A stretch of 64,000 nucleotides of DNA, taken from assembly GCA_963798775.1 (NCBI GenBank), contig CAWCUK010000003.1:682001-746000 (forward strand), given 5' to 3'. The DNA is from CAWCUK01 sp963798775. Lineage in GTDB: Bacteria; Bacteroidota; Ignavibacteria; Ignavibacteriales; Ignavibacteriaceae. The number at the start of each line of letters is the position of its first letter. Position 1 is the stretch's first letter. The notes beneath the pieces are model-generated. The model did no database searches. It was not told the origin of the DNA and worked only from the letters and a program-made list of their open reading frames with translations. The position numbers and the translations under genes were made by a program. Positions 27,309 through 36,625 of the stretch are shown here, piece by piece.

Positions 27309-29309
27309 TCATTCTTCATCCAGCAGCCAGCCTTCTGCGAGATCTGAATTCATCTCCGAAATAAAACGTGAAGGTTTGGAAAGCGTTGTTCCGGCTTCTC
27401 TATCAAAAAGATTCATCGGGTAAGTTATAAATAAATTTTGTTTTGCTCTGGTTGAAGCAACATACATCAGCCTTCTCTCTTCTTCAAGACCTTCAATACT
27501 TTCCGCCGCTCTGCCGGAAGGGAAGAATCCTTCAACCGCGTGAATTATAAATACCGTGTGCCATTCTAATCCTTTTGCTGAATGAATTGTTGAAAGCGTA
27601 ACATATTCATCTTCTTTATCTTCGGCTTCAATATCAATTACACTATCAAGTATCGGTTCAATTGCCATATCGGCTAAAAGGCTTGATAGCGATTTATAAT
27701 TTTCTGTTATATTATGGAAAATTTCTAAATCTTTTTTCCGCTTGTTAAAATCATCGTATTTATCTTTAAAAAGCGGGTAATAATAATCAAACACAAGCTG
27801 AACTTTTTCTGAAGGCAATGAGTTTTGCGTATGAATTTTATAAAGAAGATTAAACAGTCGTGCTATTTTATCTTTATATCTGAATGAAGTTTGGGAATCG
27901 GGATTCGCTTTAATTGTAAGCCTTGCTGTCGCCAATTCATCTAAAATTTTCTGCGCGGTTTTCGGGCCAACGCCTTCGTGCAGAAGCAGAACTCTGTACC
28001 AGCTTACCACATCTTTCGGGTTGGCGGCAATTCTTAAAAACGCCAAAACATCTTTTATATGCGCGGTTTCAATAAATTTCATTCCGCCGAATTTCTGGAA
28101 CGGAATATCGGCTTTATTTAATTCAATCTCTAAATCAAAAGAAAAATAAGAGGAACGAAAAAGAACAGCAATATCGCTTAGCGGAACACCTTCTTCTCGA
28201 AGTTCTAATATTTTTTCTACAATAAATTTAGATTGCAGATTTTCCGTTGAAGCCGCTATGATAGAGGGAAGTTCGCCGACTTCTTTTATAGAATAAAGAT
28301 GTTTTGAATATTTTTCAACGGCACCTTCATTTATATGATTCGCAAAATCTAAAATCGATTGAACACTTCTGTAATTTTCCTCCAGCTTAACTATTTTTAC
28401 ATCATTAAAAAGTTTGGGAAAATCGAGTATATTACGGTAATCCGCACCGCGAAATGAATAAATTGCCTGCGAATCATCACCGACAACCATAATATTATTC
28501 TTATGTTTTGCTAAACCTTGTACAATTTCGGATTGAAGATGATTTGTATCTTGGTATTCATCAACCATAACAAATTTTATTGTAGAAAGTAAGGATTTTG
28601 CACCCGGCCCATCTTCTCTCAAAAAATCGCGAAGGTAAACCAAAAGATCATCATAATCTAAAAGATTATTTTTCCTTTTATAATTATCAAAGATTTTATT
28701 TATCTCCAATATTTTATCAATTTTATCCAGAAAATGAGGATAAGATTCCTCAATAATATCCTCTATTGTTCTCCCGGTATTTACACTTAGGCTAAAAATT
28801 TTTTGGAGAGTCTGTTTGTTCGGAAATCTTTTTTCTTTTGAAATAAAACCTGTTTGCGATCTAATTAAATTAATTATATCGGCAGTATCACCTTGATCTA
28901 AAATAGTAAATGATGAATTTAATCCGGACGATTTGGCATATTTTCTTAAAGTTAAATTGGCAAATGAATGAAATGTTCCGCCAAGAATTTTGGAGCAGCG
29001 GTTATCTAACAGAACCGCAGCGCGGTTCATCATTTCGTTTGCGGCTTTTCTTGTAAAAGTAAGCAGTAAAATCGATTTAGGATCGTATCCCATTTCAATT
29101 AATCTGGCAACCCTGTAAACTAATGTTCGGGTTTTCCCGGTTCCCGCGCCGGCTATAATTAAGTAAGCGCCTTCTACCGCGGAGGCGGCTTCATATTGCG
29201 CGGGATTAAGCTCATTTTTGTAATTAATGACGAAACGGGCTTCGTCAATTTTATTTTTAATTAAGCCCGTATCGTTAACTCGCTTTAAAGTATATTTTTT
29301 ATATTTCAT
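27309..29309 (-). CDS. UvrD/Rep/PcrA-family DNA helicase
   Basis: A 666-residue superfamily 1A 3'-5' helicase. Motifs in order: Q-motif and LNPAQYEAASA, Walker A AGAGTGKTRTLVYR, the TFHSFA Ia region, DEYQDTNHLQ (motif II), GDDSQAIYSFRGA (III), ENYRS (IV), TIHSAKGLEWHTVF (V) and EERRLMYVASTRAK (VI). It ends soon after motif VI and lacks the long PcrA tail. It likely acts in repair or removal of protein from DNA. It overlaps the previous gene's stop by 4 bp and follows floA and the small membrane protein on the minus strand. Confidence 0.93.
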   Translation of the reverse strand: MKYKKYTLKRVNDTGLIKNKIDEARFVINYKNELNPAQYEAASAVEGAYLIIAGAGTGKTRTLVYRVARLIEMGYDPKSILLLTFTRKAANEMMNRAAVLLDNRCSKILGGTFHSFANLTLRKYAKSSGLNSSFTILDQGDTADIINLIRSQTGFISKEKRFPNKQTLQKIFSLSVNTGRTIEDIIEESYPHFLDKIDKILEINKIFDNYKRKNNLLDYDDLLVYLRDFLREDGPGAKSLLSTIKFVMVDEYQDTNHLQSEIVQGLAKHKNNIMVVGDDSQAIYSFRGADYRNILDFPKLFNDVKIVKLEENYRSVQSILDFANHINEGAVEKYSKHLYSIKEVGELPSIIAASTENLQSKFIVEKILELREEGVPLSDIAVLFRSSYFSFDLEIELNKADIPFQKFGGMKFIETAHIKDVLAFLRIAANPKDVVSWYRVLLLHEGVGPKTAQKILDELATARLTIKANPDSQTSFRYKDKIARLFNLLYKIHTQNSLPSEKVQLVFDYYYPLFKDKYDDFNKRKKDLEIFHNITENYKSLSSLLADMAIEPILDSVIDIEAEDKEDEYVTLSTIHSAKGLEWHTVFIIHAVEGFFPSGRAAESIEGLEEERRLMYVASTRAKQNLFITYPMNLFDREAGTTLSKPSRFISEMNSDLAEGWLLDEE

Positions 29310-29866
29310 CTACGCAGTGATTTTGGTTTTCCTATAATTTCAGACATTAATATATATTCTTGTAAAGAACCCGGAGATTTTATTTTTCGTATAAAATTCT
29401 CACTTACCGCGGTTTCAACTTTACTTTTTTCTTCCAGCAGTTTTTCGAACTTTTTCGCTTCTTCCTCAATTCTGGAATTAATTTTAGGTTTTGATTTAAA
29501 AGCAGAATCTAATTGATGCCAGCTTTTTTCAAAAGAATGCTCACTTTTAGTTTCTTGATGCCATTCTTCATTAGCATAATGTCTTTGTTCGGCTTCTTCT
29601 ATTTTAGTTCTTTTCTTTTCAATAGTTTTCTTCAACTCCGGCTTTACTTCCGGCGGTTTATCCTGTTTAAACAGATTTTCTATTTCGGCAAGAATTTCCC
29701 TTTCATCGTTCGGCTGATATCCGGAATCGTTTTCTGTCTTATTACGGTTTGGCGGAGAATAGGGAGGAGCGGGTTTTGATGTATTTTCTCCTTTCTTCTT
29801 CAAAATAGAACTGAAAAAACTGATAATAATAAGAATAAAAAATATAATTTTTAATAAATCATCCAT
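29306..29866 (-). CDS. Membrane-anchored charged protein of unknown function
   Basis: A 186-residue protein with one N-terminal membrane helix (LLKIIFFILIIISFFSSIL), a proline-rich spacer (KPAPPYSPP) and a long, highly charged, mostly helical cytoplasmic part (Glu/Lys-rich, probably a coiled coil). It ends in QEYILMSEIIGKPKSLR, a short tail I take to be the conserved end of this protein type. It lies 2 bp after floA and overlaps the helicase gene by 4 bp. The link with floA suggests a membrane microdomain partner; that is inference. Confidence 0.72.
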   Translation of the reverse strand: MDDLLKIIFFILIIISFFSSILKKKGENTSKPAPPYSPPNRNKTENDSGYQPNDEREILAEIENLFKQDKPPEVKPELKKTIEKKRTKIEEAEQRHYANEEWHQETKSEHSFEKSWHQLDSAFKSKPKINSRIEEEAKKFEKLLEEKSKVETAVSENFIRKIKSPGSLQEYILMSEIIGKPKSLRR

Positions 29867-29868
29867 TA

Positions 29869-30861
29869 TTAATCTTCATTTTTATCTTTTTTCTTTTCCG
29901 GTTTAGAAATCGAGTTACGCATATCTGTATCTGATTGAATGTTTTTCATGTTATAATAATCGAAGATTCCTAAATTACCCGAACGAAACGCTTCAGCCAT
30001 TGCTTTTGGAATTTCGGCTTCCGCTTCCACAACTCTTGCTCTTTGTTTGGCAACTTCAGCTATATTTTCCTGCTCACTTGCTACTGCCGAGGCTCTTCTT
30101 TCTTCAGCTTTTGCGCGCGCTACTTTTAAATCGGCTTCCGCCTGATCGGTTTGAAGTTTCGCGCCGATATTTTCACCGATATCTACATCCGCAATATCTA
30201 TGGATAAAATCTCAAATGCAGTACCTGAATCAAGCCCTTTAGCAAGAACACTTTTTGAAATTGTATCCGGATTCTCCAAAACCAATTTGTGAGTACTACT
30301 CGAGCCAATTGTGGAAACTATTCCTTCACCTACACGAGCAAGAATTGTAGCTTCGCCGGCTCCTCCGACTAATCTTTCTATATTCGCTCTTACAGTAATT
30401 CGCGCAATAGCTTTAAGCTGAATTCCGTCTTTAGCAACCGCGGCTACAACAGGAGTTTCAATCACTTTTGGAATTACCGACATTTTAACAGCCTCTAATA
30501 CATCTCTTCCGGCAAGATCGATCGCGGTAGCCCGTTCAAAGGGAAGTCCTAAATTAGCTTTATCGGCCGAAATAAGAGCCTGCACAACTTTTGTAACATT
30601 TCCGCCCGCCAAATAATGTGCTTCTAATTTCGATTGATCTATTATTATACCGGCTTTCGTAGCTGTAATCATATTTTGTACAATAATCGAAGGCGGAACT
30701 TTTCTTAGCCTCATACCCACTAAATCTTTAAAAATCTTCATTTTTACGCCGGAAAAATAAGCCGTAACGTAAAGTCGGATTGGTATAAAGTAAAAGAAAA
30801 CCATTAAGAACAGAATAAAAGCAACAATAATTGCCATTGAAAGAGCTACGGCTGCATCCAT
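29869..30861 (-). CDS. floA: Flotillin-like protein FloA
   Basis: A 330-residue member of the bacterial FloA family, organiser of membrane microdomains. It has the N-terminal membrane-inserting hydrophobic hairpin (about 5-30), the PHB/SPFH core with GVRL-like substitutes (FKDLVGMRLRKVPP), the segment AIDLAGRDVLEAVKMS and the Glu/Ala-rich oligomerisation region (AKAEERRASAVASEQENIAEV). The length equals that of typical FloA proteins. A small charged membrane protein and a helicase follow downstream in the same direction. Confidence 0.95.
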   Translation of the reverse strand: MDAAVALSMAIIVAFILFLMVFFYFIPIRLYVTAYFSGVKMKIFKDLVGMRLRKVPPSIIVQNMITATKAGIIIDQSKLEAHYLAGGNVTKVVQALISADKANLGLPFERATAIDLAGRDVLEAVKMSVIPKVIETPVVAAVAKDGIQLKAIARITVRANIERLVGGAGEATILARVGEGIVSTIGSSSTHKLVLENPDTISKSVLAKGLDSGTAFEILSIDIADVDIGENIGAKLQTDQAEADLKVARAKAEERRASAVASEQENIAEVAKQRARVVEAEAEIPKAMAEAFRSGNLGIFDYYNMKNIQSDTDMRNSISKPEKKKDKNED

Positions 30862-31072
30862 TTTAGAACTCCAAAATAATTATTAACTAGTTACATCAAT
30901 ATATTTATTTAAGTGTATAAAATGAAACTTTTTATAGTAATTAAAAGAAGAAGCCGCTTTTTGGAACTAATTTGAATGTTTGTAGTAAACAAAATTATAT
31001 AAATCCTTCGGTTGAATATCAGTATTTATTTTTCTATTTATATAATAGAAAAAATAATGACTAAGTATATAG

Positions 31073-31420
31073 ATGAGTAAATACGGTAGTTTTTTAGTAA
31101 TAATATTTGTTCTTTTAATCAGTTCATTTTCTTACTGTCAAAATCTATCAACATTCTTGAATAAAAATGAAACCGGAAAGTATTATGAAGGTATAAGAGA
31201 GCCAGTGGGATTAAAGAAAATAGAACTTTCAAATTTAATAAAGAAATTAGCATATAAACCTTCTCCTCCAATAGAAAAAAATACAGTGTTTCAAGTTATC
31301 GGTGTGACCTCATTAGTAGGATTTGTTGCATCAGTTACTATCTTTAAACAGGAATTGTTTGGCACACTGCCTTTAACACTGTTGGGTACCGGTATTATAT
31401 TCATATTTCTAGGTGCATAA
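31073..31420 (+). CDS. Small membrane or secreted protein of unknown function
   Basis: A 115-residue protein with a signal peptide or membrane anchor (SFLVIIFVLLISSFSYCQ), a short charged middle part and two further hydrophobic stretches at the end (about 75-95 and 98-115). I recognise no family. It stands alone 99 bp before clpC on the same strand. Codon use resembles the neighbours, so it is probably real, but only its signal and hydrophobic pattern support this. Confidence 0.55.
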   Translation: MSKYGSFLVIIFVLLISSFSYCQNLSTFLNKNETGKYYEGIREPVGLKKIELSNLIKKLAYKPSPPIEKNTVFQVIGVTSLVGFVASVTIFKQELFGTLPLTLLGTGIIFIFLGA

Positions 31421-31518
31421 TTAGCCGGTTTTAAATATGAGGAAACAACAATTTTTTAATTAATGAAACTTTTTACTATACATTCATTGTTTCATTAGAA
31501 AACATAAAAGGAAAAGTT

Positions 31519-34020
31519 ATGGATGGAAATTTTTCAGATAGACTTCAAGACGTTATAAGATTGAGCCGGGAAGAAGCCTTAAGACTCGGCCATGATTATA
31601 TTGGAACGGAGCATCTATTATTAGGAATAATTAGAGAGGGCCAGGGCGTTGCTGTTAGAATTTTAAGAAACCTTGACTGCGATTTAATGAAATTAAAAAA
31701 AGCCATTGAAGATACTGTAAGAACCTCCGGCGGAACTTTAACAATAGGAAATATTCCGCTTACAAAACAAGCGGAAAAGGTTTTAAAGATAACTCAAATT
31801 GAGTCTAAAATTTATAAGGCCGATGTTATAGGAACCGAACATTTACTTCTATCTCTCTTAAGAGATGAAGATAATATTGCCACACAAATTTTACATCAAT
31901 TTAATGTTACCTACGATGCCGCAAGAAGTGAGTTAAATTCTATGTTAAGCAGTAAAAATCCAAAAGACGCGGGCGGGCCGATACCTGCTCCGGATAAAAA
32001 AATTGAAAGAACCAAAACACCGGTTCTCGATAATTTCGGCAGGGATTTAACTAAACTTGCCGTTGAGGATAAACTGGATCCTGTTGTCGGAAGAGAAAAA
32101 GAAATTGAACGCGTAGCTCAAATTTTAAGTAGAAGAAAAAAGAATAATCCGGTTTTAATTGGCGAACCGGGAGTTGGTAAAACCGCAATAGCGGAAGGAC
32201 TAGCTTTAAGAATTGTTCAAAAGAAAGTTCCGAGAATACTGCAGGATAAAAGAGTTGTTACTTTAGATCTTGCAGGACTTGTAGCCGGAACAAAATATAG
32301 AGGACAGTTCGAAGAGAGAATGAAAGCGCTAATGAATGAGTTAGAAAAAGCAAGAGATGTAATTCTTTTTATTGATGAGCTTCATACGATAGTTGGTGCC
32401 GGCGGAGCTTCGGGTTCATTGGACGCATCAAATATGTTCAAACCAGCGCTTGCTCGAGGTGATATTCAATGTATAGGCGCTACAACTTTAGATGAATACA
32501 GAAAATATATTGAAACTGACGGCGCGTTAGATAGACGTTTTCAAAAAATAATGGTTGAACCGCCTAGTTATGAAGAAACAATTCAAATTTTGAATAATAT
32601 CAAATTCAAATATGAAGAACATCATCATGTAAGATATACCAAAGATGCGGTTGATTCGGCGGTTAAATTAAGTAATCGTTATATAACCGATCGTCATCTT
32701 CCGGATAAAGCGATTGATGTTATTGACGAAGCAGGTTCAAGAGTACATATGGGTAATTTTGAAGTGCCGCAGGAAATTCTTGATCTTGAAGGTGAAATTG
32801 AAAAAGTTAGAGCCGAAAAAGCTTCTGTTGTTAAAAAACAAGATTATGAAGAGGCGGCTCGTTTAAGGGATAAAGAAAGAAATTTACAATCGGATTTGGA
32901 AATTGCAAAACGGGAATGGGAAGCTAAAACCCGTGATATTGTACATGATGTTAGTGATGAAGACATTGCGACTGTGGTTGCTATGATGACCGGTATTCCT
33001 GTAAACCGAGTAGCTCAAACCGAATCTGAAAAACTTCTTAGAATGGCTGACGCTCTTAAAAAACAAATTGTCGGACAAGATGAGGCTGTTCAGAAATTAA
33101 CAAAAGCAATTCGCCGTACCAGAGCCGGATTAAAAAACCCGAATCGACCGATTGGGAGTTTTATTTTCTTAGGTCCTACCGGTGTAGGTAAAACAGAATT
33201 ATGTAAAGCACTTGCCCGTTATTTATTCGATTCAGAAGATGCCTTAATCCGAATTGATATGAGCGAGTATATGGAGAAATTCTCCTTATCAAGATTGGTG
33301 GGAGCGCCTCCGGGATATGTAGGATACGAAGAAGGCGGCCAATTGACCGAAAAAGTAAGAAGAAGACCTTATTCAGTCGTACTTTTTGATGAGATTGAAA
33401 AAGCTCATCCGGATATTTTTAGTATTCTGCTTCAGGTTTTAGATGACGGAATGCTTACTGATAGTCTTGGAAGAAAGGTCGATTTTAAAAATACAATAAT
33501 AATAATGACCTCAAATATCGGAGCCAGAGATATTAAAAATATCGGATCTTTCGGTTTCGGCGGAGAATCAACCGAAGATAAATATTCATCTTTGAAAAAT
33601 ACAGTTGAAGACGCGATGAGGAAATTATTTAATCCTGAATTCTTAAATAGAGTTGATGAAACAATTGTATTCAGAAATCTTGAAAGAGAAGATATACTTG
33701 AAATAATTGATATCGAACTTGAGGATCTCTTAAAGAATATTCATGAAAGTAAAATGGAATTAACATTAGATAAAAGCGCTAAAAACTTTTTAGTAGATAA
33801 AGGTTTTGATCAGAAATACGGCGCGCGTCCTTTAAGGCGGGCCATTCAAAAATATGTTGAGGATCCGTTAGCCGAAGAAATTTTAAGAGGTTCGTTTAAG
33901 GAAGGCACCCGAATATTAGGCAAACATCTGGAACCCGCTGAAGAATTGGTTTTTCTTGATGAAGGACCGGATGAAGCATCGGATAAGGCTAAAGAAAAAT
34001 CCGATACCGGCGAGGCTTAA
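31519..34020 (+). CDS. clpC: ATP-dependent Clp protease ATPase subunit ClpC
   Basis: An 833-residue AAA+ unfoldase for ClpP. It has a duplicated N-domain (DRLQDVIRLSREEALRL, then YIGTEHLLLGI and VIGTEHLLLSL), AAA-1 with Walker A GEPGVGKT and Walker B FIDELHTI, a UVR-type middle coiled coil (VKKQDYEEAARLRDKE) that identifies ClpC and not ClpB, and AAA-2 with GPTGVGKTE and the RPL-type C-domain. It unfolds damaged or marked proteins in the cytoplasm. It is monocistronic here: a strong terminator follows at 34057-34088. Confidence 0.96.
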   Translation: MDGNFSDRLQDVIRLSREEALRLGHDYIGTEHLLLGIIREGQGVAVRILRNLDCDLMKLKKAIEDTVRTSGGTLTIGNIPLTKQAEKVLKITQIESKIYKADVIGTEHLLLSLLRDEDNIATQILHQFNVTYDAARSELNSMLSSKNPKDAGGPIPAPDKKIERTKTPVLDNFGRDLTKLAVEDKLDPVVGREKEIERVAQILSRRKKNNPVLIGEPGVGKTAIAEGLALRIVQKKVPRILQDKRVVTLDLAGLVAGTKYRGQFEERMKALMNELEKARDVILFIDELHTIVGAGGASGSLDASNMFKPALARGDIQCIGATTLDEYRKYIETDGALDRRFQKIMVEPPSYEETIQILNNIKFKYEEHHHVRYTKDAVDSAVKLSNRYITDRHLPDKAIDVIDEAGSRVHMGNFEVPQEILDLEGEIEKVRAEKASVVKKQDYEEAARLRDKERNLQSDLEIAKREWEAKTRDIVHDVSDEDIATVVAMMTGIPVNRVAQTESEKLLRMADALKKQIVGQDEAVQKLTKAIRRTRAGLKNPNRPIGSFIFLGPTGVGKTELCKALARYLFDSEDALIRIDMSEYMEKFSLSRLVGAPPGYVGYEEGGQLTEKVRRRPYSVVLFDEIEKAHPDIFSILLQVLDDGMLTDSLGRKVDFKNTIIIMTSNIGARDIKNIGSFGFGGESTEDKYSSLKNTVEDAMRKLFNPEFLNRVDETIVFRNLEREDILEIIDIELEDLLKNIHESKMELTLDKSAKNFLVDKGFDQKYGARPLRRAIQKYVEDPLAEEILRGSFKEGTRILGKHLEPAEELVFLDEGPDEASDKAKEKSDTGEA

Positions 34021-34056
34021 TTTTATGAGGTGACAATAAACTCATACTAAAAACTT

Positions 34057-34088
34057 AAAAAAGCGTATTATTTTTAATACGCTTTTTT
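34057..34088 (+). terminator. Rho-independent terminator after clpC
   Basis: A perfect 14-bp stem (AAAAAAGCGTATTA with TAATACGCTTTTTT) around a four-base T loop, with the T-run built into the descending arm. It lies 36 bp after the clpC stop. Confidence 0.92.
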
Positions 34089-34139
34089 TATGCTTAAATT
34101 TGTAAGTCTATTTTAAAACCTTTTTGTAAGGAGGAGAAA

Positions 34140-34418
34140 ATGACAGCTTTAACAGAAAATGAGATTTCCCAGCACTTAAAAAAAGTTGACGGCTGGAGTT
34201 ATTCCAACAAAGTTATCGGCAAAGAATTTGAATTTAAAGATTTTAAAGAGGCACTTAATTTTGTTAACAAGGTAGGCGAAAAAGCCGAAGCCAAAAATCA
34301 TCATCCGGACATCTTTCTGCACGATTGGAACAAAGTTAAAATTACCCTTTCCACCCACAGCGAAAGCGGAATTACAGAAAAAGATTTTTCCCTCGCTAAT
34401 GATATTGAAGGAATTTAA
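34140..34418 (+). CDS. phhB: Pterin-4a-carbinolamine dehydratase
   Basis: A 92-residue PCD/DCoH-type dehydratase that recycles 4a-hydroxytetrahydrobiopterin-type cofactors. It shows the helical N-part and the active-site block EAKNHHPDI, with paired histidines, and then the VKITLSTHS strand with the third histidine region, all in the normal spacing. A strong ribosome site (AAGGAGGAG) precedes the ATG. No aromatic hydroxylase lies nearby, so its cofactor partner cannot be named. It starts a run phhB-TPR-pyrE on the plus strand. Confidence 0.93.
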   Translation: MTALTENEISQHLKKVDGWSYSNKVIGKEFEFKDFKEALNFVNKVGEKAEAKNHHPDIFLHDWNKVKITLSTHSESGITEKDFSLANDIEGI

Positions 34419-34727
34419 TTGGAGCGTTTAGAAAAATTATTAGAATTTTATAAAAAGGATCCTAAAGATCCTTTTATATTATACGGTATCGCGCTGGAAT
34501 ATATGTCGATTAAAAATTATGAAGAAGCCGAAGTATACTTTAAGAAAATTTTAGAGGCTGATTCTAATTATGTACCGGCGTACATGCAGTATGCCCAGTT
34601 AAAAACTGATCTTAATGAAATTCCTGAAGCAAAAAAATTGTACGAACAAGGAATTAAAATTGCAAAACAAACCGGCGAAAATCACGCCGCTAATGAGATG
34701 GAGGATTTTTTAGATGAACTTGGATGA
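34419..34727 (+). CDS. Small tetratricopeptide-repeat protein
   Basis: A 102-residue cytoplasmic protein of about two and a half TPR units (DPFILYGIALEYMSIKNYEEAEVYF, then YVPAYMQYAQLKTDL and KKLYEQGIKIA, as separate helices). It starts with TTG directly after the phhB stop codon and its end overlaps the pyrE start by 14 bp, so it is tightly coupled. TPR proteins serve as scaffolds for protein binding; no partner can be inferred beyond the neighbours. Confidence 0.85.
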   Translation: MERLEKLLEFYKKDPKDPFILYGIALEYMSIKNYEEAEVYFKKILEADSNYVPAYMQYAQLKTDLNEIPEAKKLYEQGIKIAKQTGENHAANEMEDFLDELG

Positions 34728-35295
34728 AAAAGAAATCCTAAATATATTTGAAAAAAGCGGAGCTTTACTGAACGGGCATTTTCTTCTTACTTCAGGCAGG
34801 CACAGTAATATGTATTTTCAATGCGCAAAGGTTCTGCAGTATCCTAATTATACCGAACAAGTTTGTTCCGTAATCTCTGATTATTTTAGAGAATATAAAA
34901 TAGATACTGTTATTGCGCCTGCAATGGGAGGGTTGATTGTGGGTTATGAGGTTGCCAGGCAGTTAAATAAAAAATTTATTTTCACGGAACGTGAAGATAA
35001 AATAATGACTTTAAGAAGAGGATTTTCATTAACAAAAGGCGAAAAAGTTTTAGTCTGCGAAGATGTAGTTACAACAGGCGGTTCAGTAGTTGAAGTTATT
35101 AATATCGCCCAAAATAACGGTGCTGAGGTGGTTGGAGTAGGATTTATCGTCGATAGAAGCAGCGGTAAAGTTAATTTTGGTTTTCCTCAAAAAAGTACAA
35201 TGATAATGAATGCCGTTTCCTTCGCTCCTGAAGAATGCCCTTTATGTAAACAGGGAGAAGAATTAGTTAAACCCGGCTCAAGAAAAATTAAATAG
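34714..35295 (+). CDS. pyrE: Orotate phosphoribosyltransferase
   Basis: A 193-residue enzyme of the pyrimidine pathway that joins orotate to PRPP. The PRPP-binding motif is LVCEDVVTTGGSV, with the flexible loop (FTEREDKIMTLRRG) before it. A cysteine pair near the end (CPLCKQG) and the PGSRK tail point to the shorter, Thermus-like PyrE subfamily. It overlaps the TPR gene and closes the phhB-TPR-pyrE unit. Confidence 0.95.
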   Translation: MNLDEKEILNIFEKSGALLNGHFLLTSGRHSNMYFQCAKVLQYPNYTEQVCSVISDYFREYKIDTVIAPAMGGLIVGYEVARQLNKKFIFTEREDKIMTLRRGFSLTKGEKVLVCEDVVTTGGSVVEVINIAQNNGAEVVGVGFIVDRSSGKVNFGFPQKSTMIMNAVSFAPEECPLCKQGEELVKPGSRKIK

Positions 35296-35331
35296 AAATT
35301 CACAATTTCCAAAACACTATTCACTACATAA

Positions 35332-36600
35332 ATGAAAATATTACTCTTTCTTTTCTGCGTCTCATCAATAAATTATGCTCAAATAAAATTTGATGATTAT
35401 TTTCTTCATAAAACATTAAGAATTGATTATTACCATACCGGTGATTCCATAAATGATTACTATTCGATTGATGAATTAAAAGAAGAACCATTTTGGGGCG
35501 GAACTACTAAAAATCTTATAGATCCCTTCGATTACGGTGAATATGAAGTAAAAGTTTATGATGATTCTACGCAGAACTTAATTTACTCGCATACATATTC
35601 AACACTTTTCCACGAGTGGCAGACCACTGAAGAAGCCAAAAATATTGTGAAAAGTTTTAGTGAAACAGTTGTAATGCCCTTTCCGAAAAAAAATGTGAGA
35701 GTTATCTTCTTCAGCCGTGATAAAGAAAATCGACTGATTAAAAAATTTGAATATAAAATTAATCCAGAAAATTATTTTATTTCAACAGAGAGCAATTATC
35801 GGTTTAATAATTTTAAAGTAGTTTATAACGGTAATCCGGAAAAGAAAGTTGATCTTGTAATCATTCCCGAAGGTTACACGGAAGCGGAAATGTCAAAATT
35901 TAGAGAAGACTGTAAAAAATTCTCCGGTTATCTTTTTAACTCATCTCCTTATAAGGAGAATAAAGAAAAATTTAACGTATGGGGAATTGAAGCACCGTCA
36001 AAAGAATCCGGAACTGATATTCCGGCAAAAAAAATATGGAAAAAGACTCTGCTGAAAACACATTTTTATACCTTCGATGAAGAACGTTATTTAATGACTG
36101 AAGATAATAAAACTGTTCGTGATGTCGCGGCAAACGCCCCTTATGATCAAATATATATTTTAGTCAATTCTAATATATACGGCGGCGGAGCAATTTATAA
36201 CTTGTATTCTGTCTGCGTAAATAATAATCCGTATGAAGAATATGTATTTACACATGAATTCGGGCATGGATTTGCTTTTTTAGGCGATGAATATTACACC
36301 TCGGAAGTTCCGTATGAAAATATTTATCCGCCGGGAATTGAACCTTTGGAACCAAATTTAACTACACTTATAAACTTCGACGCTAAATGGAAAGATTTGG
36401 TGGATGCATCAACTCCTATCCCTACTCCGGCCACAAAAGAATTTTCGGATGTAGTAGGCGCTTTTGAAGGAGGAGGATATGTTGCAAAAGGAGTTTATCG
36501 TCCGATGGAAGATTGTACAATGAAATCGGCTACGATAAATAATTTTTGCAAAGTATGTAAACGCTCAATAATAAAAATGATAGATTTTTACACCGAATAG
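35332..36600 (+). CDS. Secreted M64-family (IgA-peptidase-like) metalloprotease
   Basis: A 422-residue peptidase M64 protein with an N-terminal signal peptide (ILLFLFCVSSINYAQ). After an N-terminal beta domain comes the catalytic part with LVIIPEGYTEAEM and the zinc site HEFGHGFAFLGDEYY (H308 and H312 plus the distal aspartate), and a Cys-rich end (MEDCTMKS with FCKVCKRS) that probably forms disulfides outside the cell. This family is common in Bacteroidota, where its substrates are mostly unknown. It stands alone between pyrE and the PP2C gene. Confidence 0.9.
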   Translation: MKILLFLFCVSSINYAQIKFDDYFLHKTLRIDYYHTGDSINDYYSIDELKEEPFWGGTTKNLIDPFDYGEYEVKVYDDSTQNLIYSHTYSTLFHEWQTTEEAKNIVKSFSETVVMPFPKKNVRVIFFSRDKENRLIKKFEYKINPENYFISTESNYRFNNFKVVYNGNPEKKVDLVIIPEGYTEAEMSKFREDCKKFSGYLFNSSPYKENKEKFNVWGIEAPSKESGTDIPAKKIWKKTLLKTHFYTFDEERYLMTEDNKTVRDVAANAPYDQIYILVNSNIYGGGAIYNLYSVCVNNNPYEEYVFTHEFGHGFAFLGDEYYTSEVPYENIYPPGIEPLEPNLTTLINFDAKWKDLVDASTPIPTPATKEFSDVVGAFEGGGYVAKGVYRPMEDCTMKSATINNFCKVCKRSIIKMIDFYTE

Positions 36601-36625
36601 AATTATAGAAGATATTATTAAAAAT

